The notes: generated from the letters alone by a model not told the origin. Positions 27,710 through 41,489 are shown, numbered from the stretch's first letter. The stretch is 64,000 nucleotides of DNA from Silurus meridionalis (GCF_014805685.1 NC_060886.1:12793108-12857107), one strand, 5' to 3'. A program made the numbers and translations.

Positions 27710-29589
27710 GGGAGTTAAAATGAAGAAAAAAAAAAAATCTTATATCATAATACAAATGCTAATGTACACTCTTTTGTAATGTTATACAGCTGTTGAAGGA
27801 AAGTTATGTCTTTGAGACTTAGCTGTAATGCGATATTAGTTTTGAACTTGATTTGGCACAATGGTATTTGAAGTTGAACTATTTTACCACATGTGCCCAA
27901 ACGCTTTACTAATTTCTATTACTTGTCATCTATCATTAATATATATCTATTAATGCTTTCATCTATCAAGCTACTAGACACCATCTTACAGATGACATTA
28001 TCTGTAAACAGAAATGTTTTTACTTTTTAAAAGATAAAATAAGGTAATAAAAATAATCATCCAGATAAATTTCTATCTCAGTCCGTTCATCATGGTTCAT
28101 CCATTCAAAGGATATCTTGTTACCTAATGTCTCTTTAGTCTATTAAAAGCCAATCTACTGGTCCTGACTGCTGTCCTCTTTTTTCTAAATCTTTTTCATG
28201 ATTCCCCATATGTCTCTTTTGCTTCTCTCTGTGTATTCTTGTATTAAACTCTCTGAAAGTCAAATGGCATTCTGATAATTACATTTGCTTATGATTAAAT
28301 CAAGAGTTAGATGGTAAATGATATAAATATTTCTATTAATATATAACATTTGGTCACCTAGTGATTGGCACTAGCACACTGACCCCAAGACCTTTCTGTC
28401 AGTTCATCTTTGGCACCATGTGTTCCCTTAATCTCCCAGCCTTTCACTATCTCTGGCTATGTTTAGTAACTTTGTGTCTATGGTCACACAAAGGCAGAGC
28501 CTTGCAGTGGATGCTGAAAGCTTTCTGAGACATTTAATAAGACAGGTGGAAGACTCTCCCATGAGAGTCAGACATAGTGTTCACAGCCTAATTATCCATT
28601 CCTTATATCTGACCATATATTTAGAAAAGTGAGAGGAGAATGCAGCCACCTATAGGGGCTTTGTTCCTATATAGTACATTGTTTCATGCATTACCAGTTA
28701 TAAGTATAATACTCTCTGAACCCATTAGGACAGGGAAATCTATAGTTGTTGAATCTTGAAAAGGCATTTAAGGGTTCCCTACAATCTGGACAAGCTGGAA
28801 AATCTGTCAGGAGTTATAAATATAACCTTCATAGAGTACATCCCACCCTGCCTAGGCCACATCTAAAATAATTCAGTGTGACTTATTTCCATTACCAAAT
28901 ACCCAATAAAATCTTTCTTTTTATTGCAGATGTTATTACATCGTACTCAAGAACACCCATTCTGTCATTGGTATACAAGTTTTTATGACCTTCTCTGTCG
29001 AATGAAAGCATATGTTTAATATGTTCCAAATCCAATTCATTCTCATGAAAGAATGTAGAGGAGAGAAAACAAAAACATAGTCTGACCTAAAAAGGATAAG
29101 CAATAACATTCAGTAAATTGTCTAGGCTTTTAATGGCTTTACTTATTTTAAATTGTTTCATCCATTCAGATCGCTCTCTTTCAGATTTTACATGACAATG
29201 GTGCATGCCATTGGGATCCTTTGCTGTGTGTGTGTGTGTGTGCGTGAAAATATCTACTGTGTTTTCCTTCAGTGGGTTTTTGCTACAGAGGTAAGAACAA
29301 CAGTGTTCTGATTCATACAATGCTAGTGTGTTTGATGATAATTTAACGAATTTTGGAGTTCTAGAAAGTTAGAGAGTGTTACAGAGTTCCTTTTTTTCAG
29401 AATGTGGACTGTAACAGAGAGCCTCTGTGGGTACTGGAATTAGTACTGGGTTAGGAAACAAGAAAGAAAAGAAAAAATTCTTCCTGGTATTTGAGTAATC
29501 TGTATATAAGCTAGAAGCTGTGAAAAAAGAAAATGTACAGTCCATTGTGGTAATTTTAGGGTTAGCAGACTACCTGTGTGAGTCCTTAC
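27710..29589. other. noncoding interval upstream of fhl2, probably 5' intron
   Basis: No coding signal. A short (GT)n lies near 29224-29243. If the exon near 29.6 kb is used, this is fhl2 intron sequence. Confidence 0.4.
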
Positions 29590-29760
29590 CTTCGAGACTG
29601 CGCAGCCTTCCTGTATGCTGAGTCTGGCAGGACTGAGCGTGAGAGTGTCTGTGCTACAGTGCTCTAGGCAATCCTGATTGAATTACTCCACCTATGGGGT
29701 GGCTAATTGAGGTGGTAGAGTATGAACAGGCACCCTTTATCTAGATGGGCTATAAATATA
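29590..29760 (-). promoter_or_regulatory. fhl2: candidate fhl2 distal promoter and first noncoding exon
   Basis: On the - strand a donor-like site GTAAGG begins at 29589, right after ...CAGTCTCGAAG, giving a potential exon of about 100 bp. Further upstream, near 29748-29758, the plus strand reads GCTATAAATATA, which fits both a TATA box and a near-consensus MEF2 site, suitable for a muscle gene. The promoter-exon link is inference. Confidence 0.35.
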
Positions 29761-31404
29761 CAGTTCAGTATTACCACAGATAAAGCCTATTTGCGCACAC
29801 GCTCACTTACACACATTCACATATGCACACACCCTCTTCAATCCTGTGCCCTTAAAAGGCCTTCCATTGTAGCTTGGTTTGGGCATCCATGCTAGTAGTT
29901 GTTTGTTAATATACTGTTTACACATGTTTAGAAAATACATCTTCAGACAGATTATTTGACATGGTGAATTTATGCACTGATTATGTAACCATTTGCATTT
30001 ACTTTGAAGTCATTTTCCCACCATTTTCCCACCTGAGTGGTGCTTTTTAGGAGCTAAGTAGTACCAATTCAATAAGTTAATGGGTGAGGCATGTAAATGG
30101 ACTACAGTGCTCTTACTGTAAGCATTTTATGTAATACGAGTCCTGAACATTTCAATAACAAATAACTACTGCAGCTGAGAGTGATGGGCTGAAAAATAAG
30201 ACCTGAAAGTTCTTCTACTTTTTTTTCAACAATATATTTATAAATATCAAGGACAGTGGCCTCTAGAATATGTTGCATCTATCCTGCAGCTACAGTTGGA
30301 AACTCTTTAAACTCTTTAAAACAAATGTATACTCATAAAGATGCTGGAAATGGAATATGGAATTCCAATTCATTGTTTTCAAATGAGAGAGAATCCTTTA
30401 TTTAGTTTTCTATTGTTTTCTTATGTTATACAAAGAATGTTCTCCATTATTATCTCTAAGCTTTTACCTGTTTATTTTTGCTTTAGGATCTACTCAGTAG
30501 CCTGTTAACTCTAAATCTTTGGAGGTCATTTATAGGTTATGTAATAAGATGTGTGTTCATAGTGTTGTATTTCTCTAAAGAAGGGAGTAAAAGTGTTTAT
30601 TGGAGATGAAATGTCAAAAGGGCCTCTTGCATTTCATATGGCTCCTTTTTTTACATTTAACCCTTACAACTCTTATCCACATATAATTAACTTTCACTGT
30701 CGCCTCTTGTACATCACCAAAAGTGTTTATCTCTGCAATTCTATCCCCCACCTGACCCTCTGTCTCACCCTGTCCTTTTTGAGAACTGTGCGAGGGATTC
30801 TCTCCAGGCCAACTGCTGATAGGTTTTCTGGAACTGCACCTTTACCTCTCTCATTACTTCCCTCATATGTTGTCTTCTATTCTCACCTTCCTAATCATGT
30901 TCACTTCTTTTTTTTCCCCCACACAACTCCAATACTATTTGAGAAAATGTATTTCTGGCTGTGAAAACCAATTCTTGTTTGACATGGTCTGGAAAAACTA
31001 TTCAGTGCCGTGTTTGTTGATGCAAGAATAATTAGTCCAGCTCTTAATTTTATAAGCACAATCTTAGTGTATCTCTGTGGAACCAACAAATGGTAAAAAA
31101 AAATATTTCTTGGAAGAAAAAAAAAAAAGAAGAAAAGATGCACTGATGAAAGATTTCATTTTGGATGATACAAGTCTGGGAAATCCTTTCATCATCAAAG
31201 CAACAGATGGGCAAATAAGGGCGTGCGGTCGGCATGCCACTTACTTGTCAACTGTGGGCTAATTTATTACCAGCCACCCAGTATGAAGTGGAGGAGATAG
31301 ATATATTCTCTGCAGTCTGTCACTAAGCCATGCAGCTGGTTAACAATCAATTGAAGCGTGCATTCAAGATGAAAAATAAAGGATTGAATATATTGTTTGC
31401 ATGC
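29761..31404. other. gene-free interval
   Basis: No exon or element recognised. There are A runs near 31095 and 31118. Confidence 0.4.
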
Positions 31405-31885
31405 TTATGACTTGCATAAATGTTTACCCCCTCAGATTTTCCACATTTTGTAGTGTTACAGCCTTTGGCTTATATTAAAGAGAAAGCAAACATCAAATAT
31501 TTCCTAAAGAAATTAGAACAAATTTTGATTGCATATGTCACTCCTAATTTAGTTCTGTGTGACCATTTGCAATGACAATACACATATTTAAATTGGTTTG
31601 AACTATGTGTAATTTAAGTACCACCTGACTGCAGTAATACACCTGCTTATGAAAGGAACAGAGGAAAATATTGAACAGTGACTCCTCTTTTAGGAGAAAC
31701 CCAGTGACTGGGTTAAGAGATCATTAGTCAGAGAAAAAATCAAGAGGTGATGCTTAACTTTGACAATGCTGGGGAGATCCATCCCTCAGATTGGAGAAGC
31801 TCATCACAGGAAACCCAGAGCCCAAACATGCCACAAAGCTGAGCCTGTGGAAGAGTGATGAGCCATGAAGTGCCTAAAGCACACA
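31405..31885. mobile_element. Tc1/mariner-like relic
   Basis: The start (CTTGCATAAATGTTTACCCCC, CCACATTTTGTAGTGTTACA) matches the terminal region of a common fish Tc1 family. The following 400 bp is a heavily mutated internal part with no open frame. No matching right terminal repeat was found. Confidence 0.6.
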
Positions 31886-32690
31886 GATATATAATAAATA
31901 GTTCTCTGTTATAATCAGACTAAACTTTTTATTGTGGTCTTCTGCAAACCGTTTTTTTGTGGCCTGCTGTTTTTTGCTTACTTAAATAACCATAGTCTAA
32001 GATAAAGAAAGTCATTTATGGAGAGAGTAGTTTCAGCCTAGCTTATCCCATGTGCAGGCATGAGGCAGGAAATTGAAGTCAGATGATATTTACTGTTTTC
32101 TTTTTGTACTTCATGCTCAGCTGTCTCATGTGCCTGGTGGGGGTGTACGTCCTGTGGATGGTTGAGCTAATTGAATTTCGCCCAGCTTTCTCTATCTTAC
32201 TCCTTCTATGCTTGCTGATGTGATTATTATTCCTGCTCTCTTAAATCATCGGCCCACAAATAAGGTTTTCCAGTTTCCCCACCCATGCCCCAAATGATTT
32301 GGCACTCAATCTAACACATAGTACCAAACCGTTCTTACATATCCAGACACTGTCCCTTTTCCCCATCATTTCTTTTTTGTTGTGTCCCCTCATGTCTCCT
32401 GAAACGCCCTGCACTGAAGCTATTTATAGTATCTCATTCCACAGCAAGGTTAAGGGAAGAGGAGGGCTTTCCGAACCAAGAGGTAGGGTTTCAAGAGTGT
32501 TCCAACATACACACACACAAGTAAATCCTGGCTGGACTACAGTGTACTGTGTACTGAACAATTGGAGTCTGAAAATAAACTTCTTGGAAAAAGAAATGTA
32601 GACTGTTTTGTAAAAGTTGCATCAAAAATTTTTTTACAAAACAGCTGTGAATGAGCCTTATTTTAAATAAATTTAAATGTGGGACTTTTG
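31886..32690. other. gene-free interval
   Basis: Mixed composition with no gene. The part at 32040-32280 looks of higher complexity and could hold a regulatory element, but nothing specific is visible. Confidence 0.35.
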
Positions 32691-33075
32691 ATTTAAATCA
32701 ATTCAGCTTTATTTGTATAGCACTTTAAACAATAGACATTGTCCCAACGCTGCTTGTCAGAGGTTTTGTCTTTCATTATTGTAAAACTACTATAGTACAT
32801 TTCTGCTTCTTGTTAAATGAAGCTTATTATTGTCGCAATAGAGGTTTCATTCATGTATATATGCTCGTTAATTAATATATTCATACATTTAAAATACATT
32901 TGATGCTGGTATGGCATTACTCAGCCACCTGCATATTGTCACCTGTTGTTCACCTCAGATCTTCAGAACTTATTTGTAAGGTGCTCAAAAGACCACATGA
33001 GGCAGAAACCTTAAGAAGAACCAGATTCAAGAAGAATCAAATCCATGGTCCTGGGAGACCAATGATTGTGGGATT
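32691..33075. mobile_element. fragment of a dispersed fish repeat (LINE 3'-tail type)
   Basis: The sequence around TCAGCTTTATTTGTATAGCA, ACAATAGACATTGTC and, later, GAGGCAGAAACCTTAAGAAG follows the layout of a repeat seen again at 57735-57905. The middle is diverged. Confidence 0.5.
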
Positions 33076-35639
33076 ATAGATTGTTCCCTTCAACTACTAT
33101 ATAGTATAAAGTCAAACAGTATTGTGTATGTTGAAAACTGCTTAGTTTAATCATATTATGAATATGAATTATGGAATTAGCCCAGAAAGGTCTTTATGAG
33201 TACAACAGCAGTTCATCAGCTCTGTTTGATTATTTTATATGTGTGAGATACAATCTTGAGACCATTGTTGTCCAATACCTATTAAAATTCACGCTGCATT
33301 TTTATATTGTGTACTTTACTTTGTTTCAGAGTCACAGCAGTAAAGTCTTGAGTTATTTGAGCCTGAATGGCACACTAGGTTTTTTAACCACAGTGGATAT
33401 GAACCGCATGGTTGTGCTGGTTATTTTGAGGTGTCAGGAGTTCATCTCTTTTTCCAGCCTCCTCTGTAGGCTTGTAGTGCTTTATACCTGTCAGATGTTC
33501 CCAATTGTCTCTGTGATTGAATGTCTGATCTTCCATACTGTATGTTACCTTAGTAGACATTGAATTTTCCACCCGCCATAATATCAGATAATATTGATAG
33601 GATCGGCTGCATCAACTGGGATTAAAAATGAATCCTAGCATTAGCTGTATGTATAGTGTCTGTCTTTAATATGTATCACACATTTCCTAACATTTAGTTA
33701 GTCCCTTAGGACAGCAAATACGCTGCACTATTTTTCTGGTAAATGATATGACCTTCCATATTAATAGAGACAGAGAGATACCATTTCCCCTGTCAGTGTT
33801 TATCCTGCTAAATCATGCAGTGTTGAGGTCAGGACAGCTGGGGATCAGTATTCAGAGACAGAGAGCAGGAACCAGAGACAGAGTTCTCTCCAGATTCTCA
33901 ACTGTGATTAGGGAATAGAGAATGAAACAGGGTGAGGGCCAAGAGACATGTGTAGCAGATGAATACCATTTTTACTGGCCTTACACAACAATTTAGTTTG
34001 TATATAAAGGTTGCTAATTCTGGATAAATGTACTAAGACTTGGCTTGGCATTTAACTCTAATTATTCCATTTCAGGGTTTGACTCATATTTCCCACACAA
34101 CGTAATCTGTGATGTTTCTACCAACATAAGACCTTTGTTAATAGGATGCAATTTACAGATGCATGTGGGCTGTGGGAGTGTGAAGCCAAAAATGCCTTAT
34201 ACTAATGAACAATATGTGCCAAGCTACATGTGCCACTCAAGAGTCGTTCAGAGTAGACTACATTTTTAGCCGCTTTTTTTCTGAGCAGACACGCTGTGAT
34301 TACTTACTGATGTAGCACCATTGTGATGGTATGAATGGAGGCTGTCAATTGTAAAAGCCATGCATAAAAGATTTTTTAGTAAAAATAAAGTATGTAGTTA
34401 TATTGCAGGGAATTGTTAGATCATATTATTATTATTGTTATTATTATTATTATTATTATTACTATGCATTCAGCATAATATTAAAACATTCACACTTTTT
34501 AAAGCCAACATTAAGAAGAAAATCTAAATTTGAACATGAATCCTTGTAAAATACAGTAGACTTTGGCCTTTAATTGTGTAATGCATTACATTTTTTCACA
34601 TACAGTAACTTAGATTCTATTTTATTCTATTATGTTCTATTATTCTGAGACAACAGGGTGCAATTGTCACAAAACAAAGAACAAGGCAATTAATTTATCT
34701 GTAGAATAGAATAGAAAATTCTACTGTATGTAGTCTACCATAATGGTGGGTTAGATTCAGAGATACACTATAAGAATGTTAGAGTAGAAGAACTGAAGTG
34801 GTCTGCACAGAGCTCCAATTTAGGCCCACTAAACACCTTTGGGATGAGCATTTTCAATTTAACACAATCTATATTCGAGTTCTTAGAATTCTCTCTCTCA
34901 TAACCGTTTAGTCAGTAATCCAAGGAAAGGAAGAGACCAGTGATGGCAGAAGAGAACAGATGTAGTCAAGTGGAATAACCTTGATAGTAAAATGACCCTG
35001 CTTGGTAAGCTGGTAATGAGTGTGGTGATGGATCATTAGGAGAAAACATTTCACACCTTCCTAGTCTCAATGATATTTCTTTCCAGGCCTAAGATTGTCT
35101 TACAGATAATTAATCGATGTGCACAGTCATATGATGAGAAAATAAATGGCAGAATATTTCATCCATATCAGACTGCAAACAAATTTAGAGTTGTGCATTT
35201 CATTCAAATGGTCATGCGATTCCAACTATTCACTTAAATGCTCATTATTTAATTTAAGCAGTGATATTTTGATTAGTCTGGTAAACATGATTAACATTAT
35301 AGTAATTTAAATAGGTTTATCTGTATGTGTTCTCTCTTCTGAAGACAAACAGTATTGCTAATGTCTTAAGTAGATAACTTAGAATTAATTTTTTACTTTA
35401 ATAAAAAAAGCGGGGGAAAAAAGTCATGTAGTTATGCAACCGTTTTTATTTGTAAACTCAAATATTCTACAAAGAAAGTTTAAAGATGATTACAAACTTC
35501 AAAAAATTAAGATTAAGTGTCTACACTTATGTAGACAAGTATGCAGAGTGTATGCAGACATTAATACCAACTCATTTCTACAATTATATAAGCATTTTAG
35601 GTGCAAGAACTAAGACAAAAATAAATGCAAAATAAACCA
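33076..35639. other. gene-free interval
   Basis: No supported gene. Contains an (ATT)n tract near 34428-34462. The frames of 60-130 codons here match no family I know and lack exon context. Confidence 0.4.
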
Positions 35640-36083
35640 GGTGTCACGCGGTGATCAAGGGACGGAAACCGAAGTACAATAAACGAAGTTTAATAATCTT
35701 TCAGATAACAAACACAAGCAGGGAAGTAACAGTGCCGGGAACCGGGCACAGTGCCGGGAACCGGGCACAGTGCCGGGAACCGGGCACAGTGCCGGGAACC
35801 GGGCACAGTGCCGGGAACCGGGCACAGTGCCGGAACCGGGCACAGTGCCGGGAACCGGGCACAGTGCCGGGAACCGGGCATAGTCCCTGTGAAACCGGTT
35901 ATAGTCCTTTTTACGGGTAATCCAGTAATGATCTCCAGCGTGAACTGTAGAACGGACAGTGAACGGGGGCTTTAAGTAGGGGGAGAGATGATGAGAAACA
36001 GGTGAAGGTGGTTAGTAAGTGGGCGAGGCGCTGCGAGCGTGCTCGGTGCTGAGGGAAGGCGTGGCCGGTGGTTTCCTGACACC
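35640..36083. mobile_element. solo-LTR-like or terminal-inverted-repeat element
   Basis: The block starts GGTGTCACG and ends CTGACACC, with GGTGTCA/TGACACC as a perfect 7-bp terminal inverted repeat. It is richer in G/C than its A/T-rich flanks. TG...CA ends (35642-36081) fit a solo LTR of a fish Gypsy-type element. No convincing target-site duplication is seen, so a nonautonomous DNA transposon is equally possible. A 19-bp minisatellite sits inside. Confidence 0.5.
35730..35880. repeat. 19-bp minisatellite, eight units
   Basis: The unit CAGTGCCGGGAACCGGGCA repeats eight times head to tail. One unit, the sixth, lacks a G, so 7x19+18 equals the 151 bp observed. Apart from this the units are identical, indicating recent expansion. 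The unit is partly self-complementary. Confidence 0.95.
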
Positions 36084-37079
36084 TTTTTTTTAATTTAAGC
36101 AGAAATTGATTTATATAAATATTTAGCAATTGATAAAGAAAAGAGACAGTTACTGAGAAAATTCATTGTGAAAGCATCTTTCTTGCACAGTCATGAGTTT
36201 TGTGATATCTGTTCTCCAGGTGATTGTGTTATAATTTGATACTTTCAGTTGCTTTTAAACCCAGATGGAAAGCACCCCCTGTTGGTACATTTCTTTATCC
36301 ATCTGAAAGAAGCCTTAAAGATTCTCTACAAGAGCCAGAAACAGATCTGAGAAGTCTTTAGGAGGGTAAGAACAACTAATAACTAATTTAGCATTAAATA
36401 AATAAAAGAATAAGAAGCCTTGTAACCCTTTTTTGGTCATATACTACTACTACAAATAATAATACTAATACTAATAATATTATATTATTATAATATTTCA
36501 ACACAGTACTGATGAGTTTATTATATTATGTATTTGGCAAAATAATCTGAAAATACTCGGACTGTAAATGTAAAATAAAAAAAGCTTTATCAAAAACTAT
36601 GTGGATAAACATGTCACTATGAAACAGCAGAGGGAGCTAAAACTGCAAGAATTTTACTTGTAATACACACATGCAGAGTAAAAAAAATGGCTGTTTGACT
36701 CTTGGTAGCATTGGAATAAACATTACGAATATTTAACTTCAGATTTCTTCAAGATATTCAATTTGAAACTGTGCTACTATCTCTTTTGCTTTATTGGACT
36801 ACTATACTGTATATTTCTGGTCTATCTTAATGCATCAGCATTTGACTTTGAATAACATTATTCAACTGTGCAGTGTCATGGCCGACTGACTCTCGTCTAA
36901 CATAATGTTCTCTTCTTTCTTTGTTAGTAATTTTATGAGCAGAATGGCACTTTAGGGTACTTTGAACTTTATGCCAAGACGAATAAGCAGAATAGACATA
37001 CATAGATATTATTACTGTTAGTGCTTTATGTGATATGAAATATTAATGCGTAACATGTAGTTTGTAAGACAACATTGCC
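36084..37079. other. gene-free A/T-rich interval
   Basis: No gene or element recognised. Confidence 0.4.
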
Positions 37080-37330
37080 TCCTTTTTTCAAATTGCATTT
37101 TAATGAAACTGAAGGACCCTTAAAAATTGTATCTGAACCAAATTAGTCAGGTTGCACTCTGCAAACAAACAAAGCCGTGTGCTTTCGGGAGCAGTTGATT
37201 TCAACCCATTACCCACAGCCCCATTTAATGAGCCCTAATTAAGAAGGATTTGCTTGTTCCAAATTCACAAAGGATCTCATTAATCAATTAACTCTGTCTC
37301 AGTGCCCTGGATTTCTGTATACTACAAGTA
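37080..37330. promoter_or_regulatory. possible conserved noncoding enhancer
   Basis: A high-complexity block with dense homeodomain and forkhead-type motifs: GCAAACAAACAAAG, CATTTAATGAGCCCTAATTA and CTCATTAATCAATTAAC. It has no coding frame or repeat signature and lies directly beside a LINE insertion. Conservation has not been examined. Confidence 0.25.
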
Positions 37331-37621
37331 CATCTATCACACAGAGAAAACAAAAACGAATTGACCTAATTTATTTAATTTGCTTTCAACTATAACAGGA
37401 TGGCATTCAAACCCCTTTCATTACTACAAATACTCTAATACGGTCATATCAGATATGATCATCATGATCTTTTGCTAAACAGGAAGCAACTATATATGTA
37501 TAATGAAAGGGGAGAATTAATTGGAGCAGAAGTAAATCTAAATGTAAACTCTAATAAAGATTGGCCATTGTGTGATGTGTTGGTGAAGCAGGTAATGTTG
37601 ACTGCCTTGATCACTAATAAT

Positions 37622-40271
37622 GTGTTTTGTTGTTAACATTTGGATTAAAAGTAAAAAACTTCCACAATCTGAAGCTATCTCAGACCATTATCTCATCTCT
37701 TTTAAAATCTGCCTCAGTCATTGCATTTTTACCGCACCACGTTACCGCGTTAAGCGTACTTTCACGTCAGCTACAGCAGCATGTTTTATCAATCATCTTC
37801 CAGAAATTACGAAATCAGATAGATCTCCGTCTGACCCTGCAGAGCTCGACTGGGCCACTGAACACCTAGATTCAACGTTACGTTACACTCTAGATGATGT
37901 AGCTCCCCTTAAGACCAAAATGATCAGGGAGAAAAAATTAGCACAGTGGTATAATGATCATACACGCACCTTAAAACAGACCACTCGAAAATTAGAATGT
38001 AAATGGCGTCAAACAAAATTAACAGTATTTCAAATAGCATGGAAGGAGAGCCTCTTAAATGATAGAAAATCTCTTAGTGCTGCTAGATCAGCATATTTCT
38101 CCACCCTCATAGAAAATAACAAGCATAATCCTAGATTTTTATTTAGCACGGTAGCAAAATTAACAGGAAATAAAAGCACTGCGCTAACATGCACACCATC
38201 ATTAGGTAGTAATGATTTCATAACCTTTTTTAATAATAAAATTGAAAACATCAGGCAAGAAATCCAGATGGTTACTATAAATCCAAATTATTCACAAGTA
38301 ACCCTATAGACAGCAGCGTAATTATAGCAGACAATCAACTACAAAGCTTCACTCCTATTCATGAGAATGACTTAATTTCATTAATTTCCTCATCAAAATC
38401 ATCAACCTGCATTCTCGATCCCTTGCCTACAAGTTTCTTTAAACAGATAACTCCAGAGGTAATTGAACCTGTTTTAAAAATAATAAACTCTTCCATTAGC
38501 ACTGGTTATGTACCAAAATCCTTAAAACTGGCAGTTATCCACCCCCTTATTAAGAAACCTGACCTTGACCCATGCCAGTTGTCCAACTACAGACCAATAT
38601 CAAATCTCCCCTTTATATCCAAAATTTTAGAAAAGGTTGTAGCACAGCAGTTATGCTCACACCTACTTATGAATAACATTTTTGAAATGTATCAGTCAGG
38701 ATTTCGCCTCATCATAGCACAGAGACAGCGCTAGTTAAGGTGGTAAATGACCTGTTATTGGCCTCTGATCAGGGTTTTGTCTCCTTACTTGTTTTGCTCG
38801 ACCTTAGTGCAGCTTTTGACACCATTGATCACACTATACTACTTGCTAGACTTGAGAACGTTGTTGGAATAAAGGGAACAGCTCTCTCTTGGCTCAGGTC
38901 CTATTTGACTGATAGCTATCAGTTTGTTGATGTAAATGGTGAGTTCTCCACACTCTATGAGGTAAAGTTTGGTGTTCCTCAAGGATTTGTCTTAGGCCCT
39001 CTGCTTTTCTCTTTATATATGCTGCCTCTTGGTGAAATTATTCATAAACATGGGATTCGCTTCCATTGCTATGCTGATGACACAGCTGTATATTTCAGCA
39101 AAGCCAGATGAGAGAGATCAGCTTAACAATGTTGAGAAGTGTGTAAAGGAAATTAGACAGTAGATGCTTGATAACTTTCTTCTGCTCAACTCAGATAAGA
39201 CAGAATTACTTTTACTAGGACCACTTGCAGCTAGAAGTAAACTTTCCGATTACGTAGCATCTCTGGATGGTGTTTCTGTTTTAGCATGTACGGCTGTCAA
39301 AGACCTTGGTGTGATTATTGACCCTAGTCTTTCCTTTGAGTCTCACGTGAATAATATCACCAGGATCGCCTTCTTTCACCTTAGAAATATTGCTAAAATT
39401 AGAAATATGATGTCATTACAGAATGCAGAAAAACTAGTTCATGCTTTTGTTACTTCTAGATTAGACTACTGTAATGCTTTACTGTCTGGGTGTGCGAGTA
39501 AGTGCATCAATAAGCTTCAGTTAGTCCAGAATGCAGCAGCAAGGGTCCTCACTAGATCTAGGAAATATGACCACATCAGCCCTGTTTTAATCAGTCTACA
39601 CTGGCTCCCAATTAAATCTCGCATTGATTATAAAATACTACTACTGACGTATAAAGCACTTAACGGTCTCAAACCGCAGTATCTGAGTGAACTTCTATAC
39701 CAGTATGATCCTCCACACCTACTTAGATCAAAAGGTGCTGGCTATCTGTTGGTTCCTCAAATAATGAATGCTACAGGAGGGAGCAGATCATTCTCTTATA
39801 AAGCCCCACAGTTATGGAACAGCCTTCCAACCAGTGTTCAGGACTCAGACACAGTCTCAGTGTTCAAGTCGAGGTTGAAAACGTATTTATTTAGTCAAGC
39901 CTTTGATCAGTAGATTTTTTTTCTTAGGTAAAGGCTCAGATCTGGAGGGATCATGGATATAGTGTTTGGTGAACTGGGATATTTGTATGCTGTCGTCCCC
40001 TCACATTCACACGTTCACTCAGGTTTGTTGACGGTGGTGTGGTGGGTCGTCTCTTATCCCAGAGATCCCTCATGTTTGTGTTACCTTCTGGTTCTCCCTT
40101 TTAGTTATGCTGCCATAGCGAGTCTTGCCGGAGTCCAAACTGCACAGTGCATTACTTTCATACAACAATAAGGACACTTAATAATCCATATCCTTCTCTT
40201 CCTGTCACCCTCTTCTCTCTCTCTCTCTCTCTAACGCACTATACAAATAAAAATGAATTGAATTGAATTGA
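37622..40271 (+). mobile_element. L2-type LINE, 5'-truncated, copy A
   Basis: Non-LTR retrotransposon. A truncated endonuclease end (SEAISDHYLISFKICLSHC) is followed by a linker and a reverse transcriptase in three consecutive frames: 38423-38734 (LSNYRPISNLPFISKILEKV), 38740-39111 ([25 protein letters not shown]) and 39164-39913 (SRLDYCNALLSG, LQLVQNAAARVL, SLHWLPI). The YADD catalytic motif is intact, but stop codons and small frame breaks disrupt the ORF. The 3' end is a pentanucleotide tail (GAATTGAATTGAATTGAG), typical of L2 and related clades. Confidence 0.9.
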
Positions 40272-41457
40272 GTTTTGTTTTTGACAGATAAATAATTGTT
40301 CAGAACATATTCATTATCCATATAGTAAAGTAATATTTCTTAATGATTCATACTCTGAAAACTTAAGGTCTGACTTGATATTGATACAATCTCCATGTTC
40401 TCAAAAACACTCTCCACAATATCTTTACTTGTGGAGTCCAGATTACAGGTCAACTCCCCAGTGCTTTCAGTCAATATTCAGACTCCAGCAATGCTCAGAA
40501 CATCTTGGCTCACAGCTGTGGAAACCTTAGTTGAAGCACTTCACAAGTCACTGGGGATTTGTGGTCACAGTTTGTCTCTAGGAGACTTTCCTTTGAACAT
40601 AAGACATGAGTCTTATCCCCTCTGCTGCAAATGCCATCAGATAAACAGTGCATAGAAAAAAATTCTGTTGAGTTTCATTAGCGTACAGTAATGTGAGAAC
40701 ATTAATATTAATTAGTGTGAGTTTTAGCTGGTGATCACTTTTAAATAATGAAGCACTTTACACCAAATTTGTGAAGTCACTGTTAAATCCATTTTAATTA
40801 TCCTAATCAGTCATAGCCATTCACATGGAGCAGGTGAGGCAGAGCTCCAGCACATATATCAGACATTAATTTTCATCTTTATAACTTCAGTGTAAGCCCT
40901 GAACTCGATTTAGTTTTATTTCACTGAGACCTTTTTGAGAGATCAATTGTGGTTTTGAAAGTTTGTTATTTCACAGATATGAACCAATGTTCAATGATTT
41001 TTTTCTATATAAAGTGTGAAGCTCCTTTTATGTAAAAGCAATTAAAACTAGCAATTAAAACTATTAAAGTTTTGCAAACAAATGCAAAGTGTAAAACTAA
41101 ACTATTGCATTTATCATGTCCATAACCATTTCTATTGTTAGTTACAGTGCAAATATTGTGAGAGGAAAAAGTGGACAAAGAAGAGGATAATATTTGGACA
41201 ATAGAAATGTTTGAAATGGATGTGCACCATGGTGATCATGTTTTCCAAGCAAAATGTGAAAAAAATCATTATAAATGTGCCTTTTCATGTAAAGAAACCA
41301 TTTGGGTCCTTTCCAGATATTTTTTGTTGTTTTTGTAATGTAAGTGCCCAAACATGACAACCCTTGATGTTTTTTGCTCTTCTGTTCACTCTTTACTGAC
41401 AATGCCGTATCAAACAGTTGAACAAAAGTACATCTGAAACTATTCAAAATTAGCTGA

Positions 41458-41489
<32 letters not shown>

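Noticed and set aside
33171..33563. 130-codon frame on the + strand
   Set aside because: Hydrophobic residues reflect T-rich DNA; no homology or promoter context seen.
35730..35880. Regular direct repeats resembling a CRISPR array
   Set aside because: The units are contiguous with no spacers, in a vertebrate genome inside a mobile element. It is a minisatellite.
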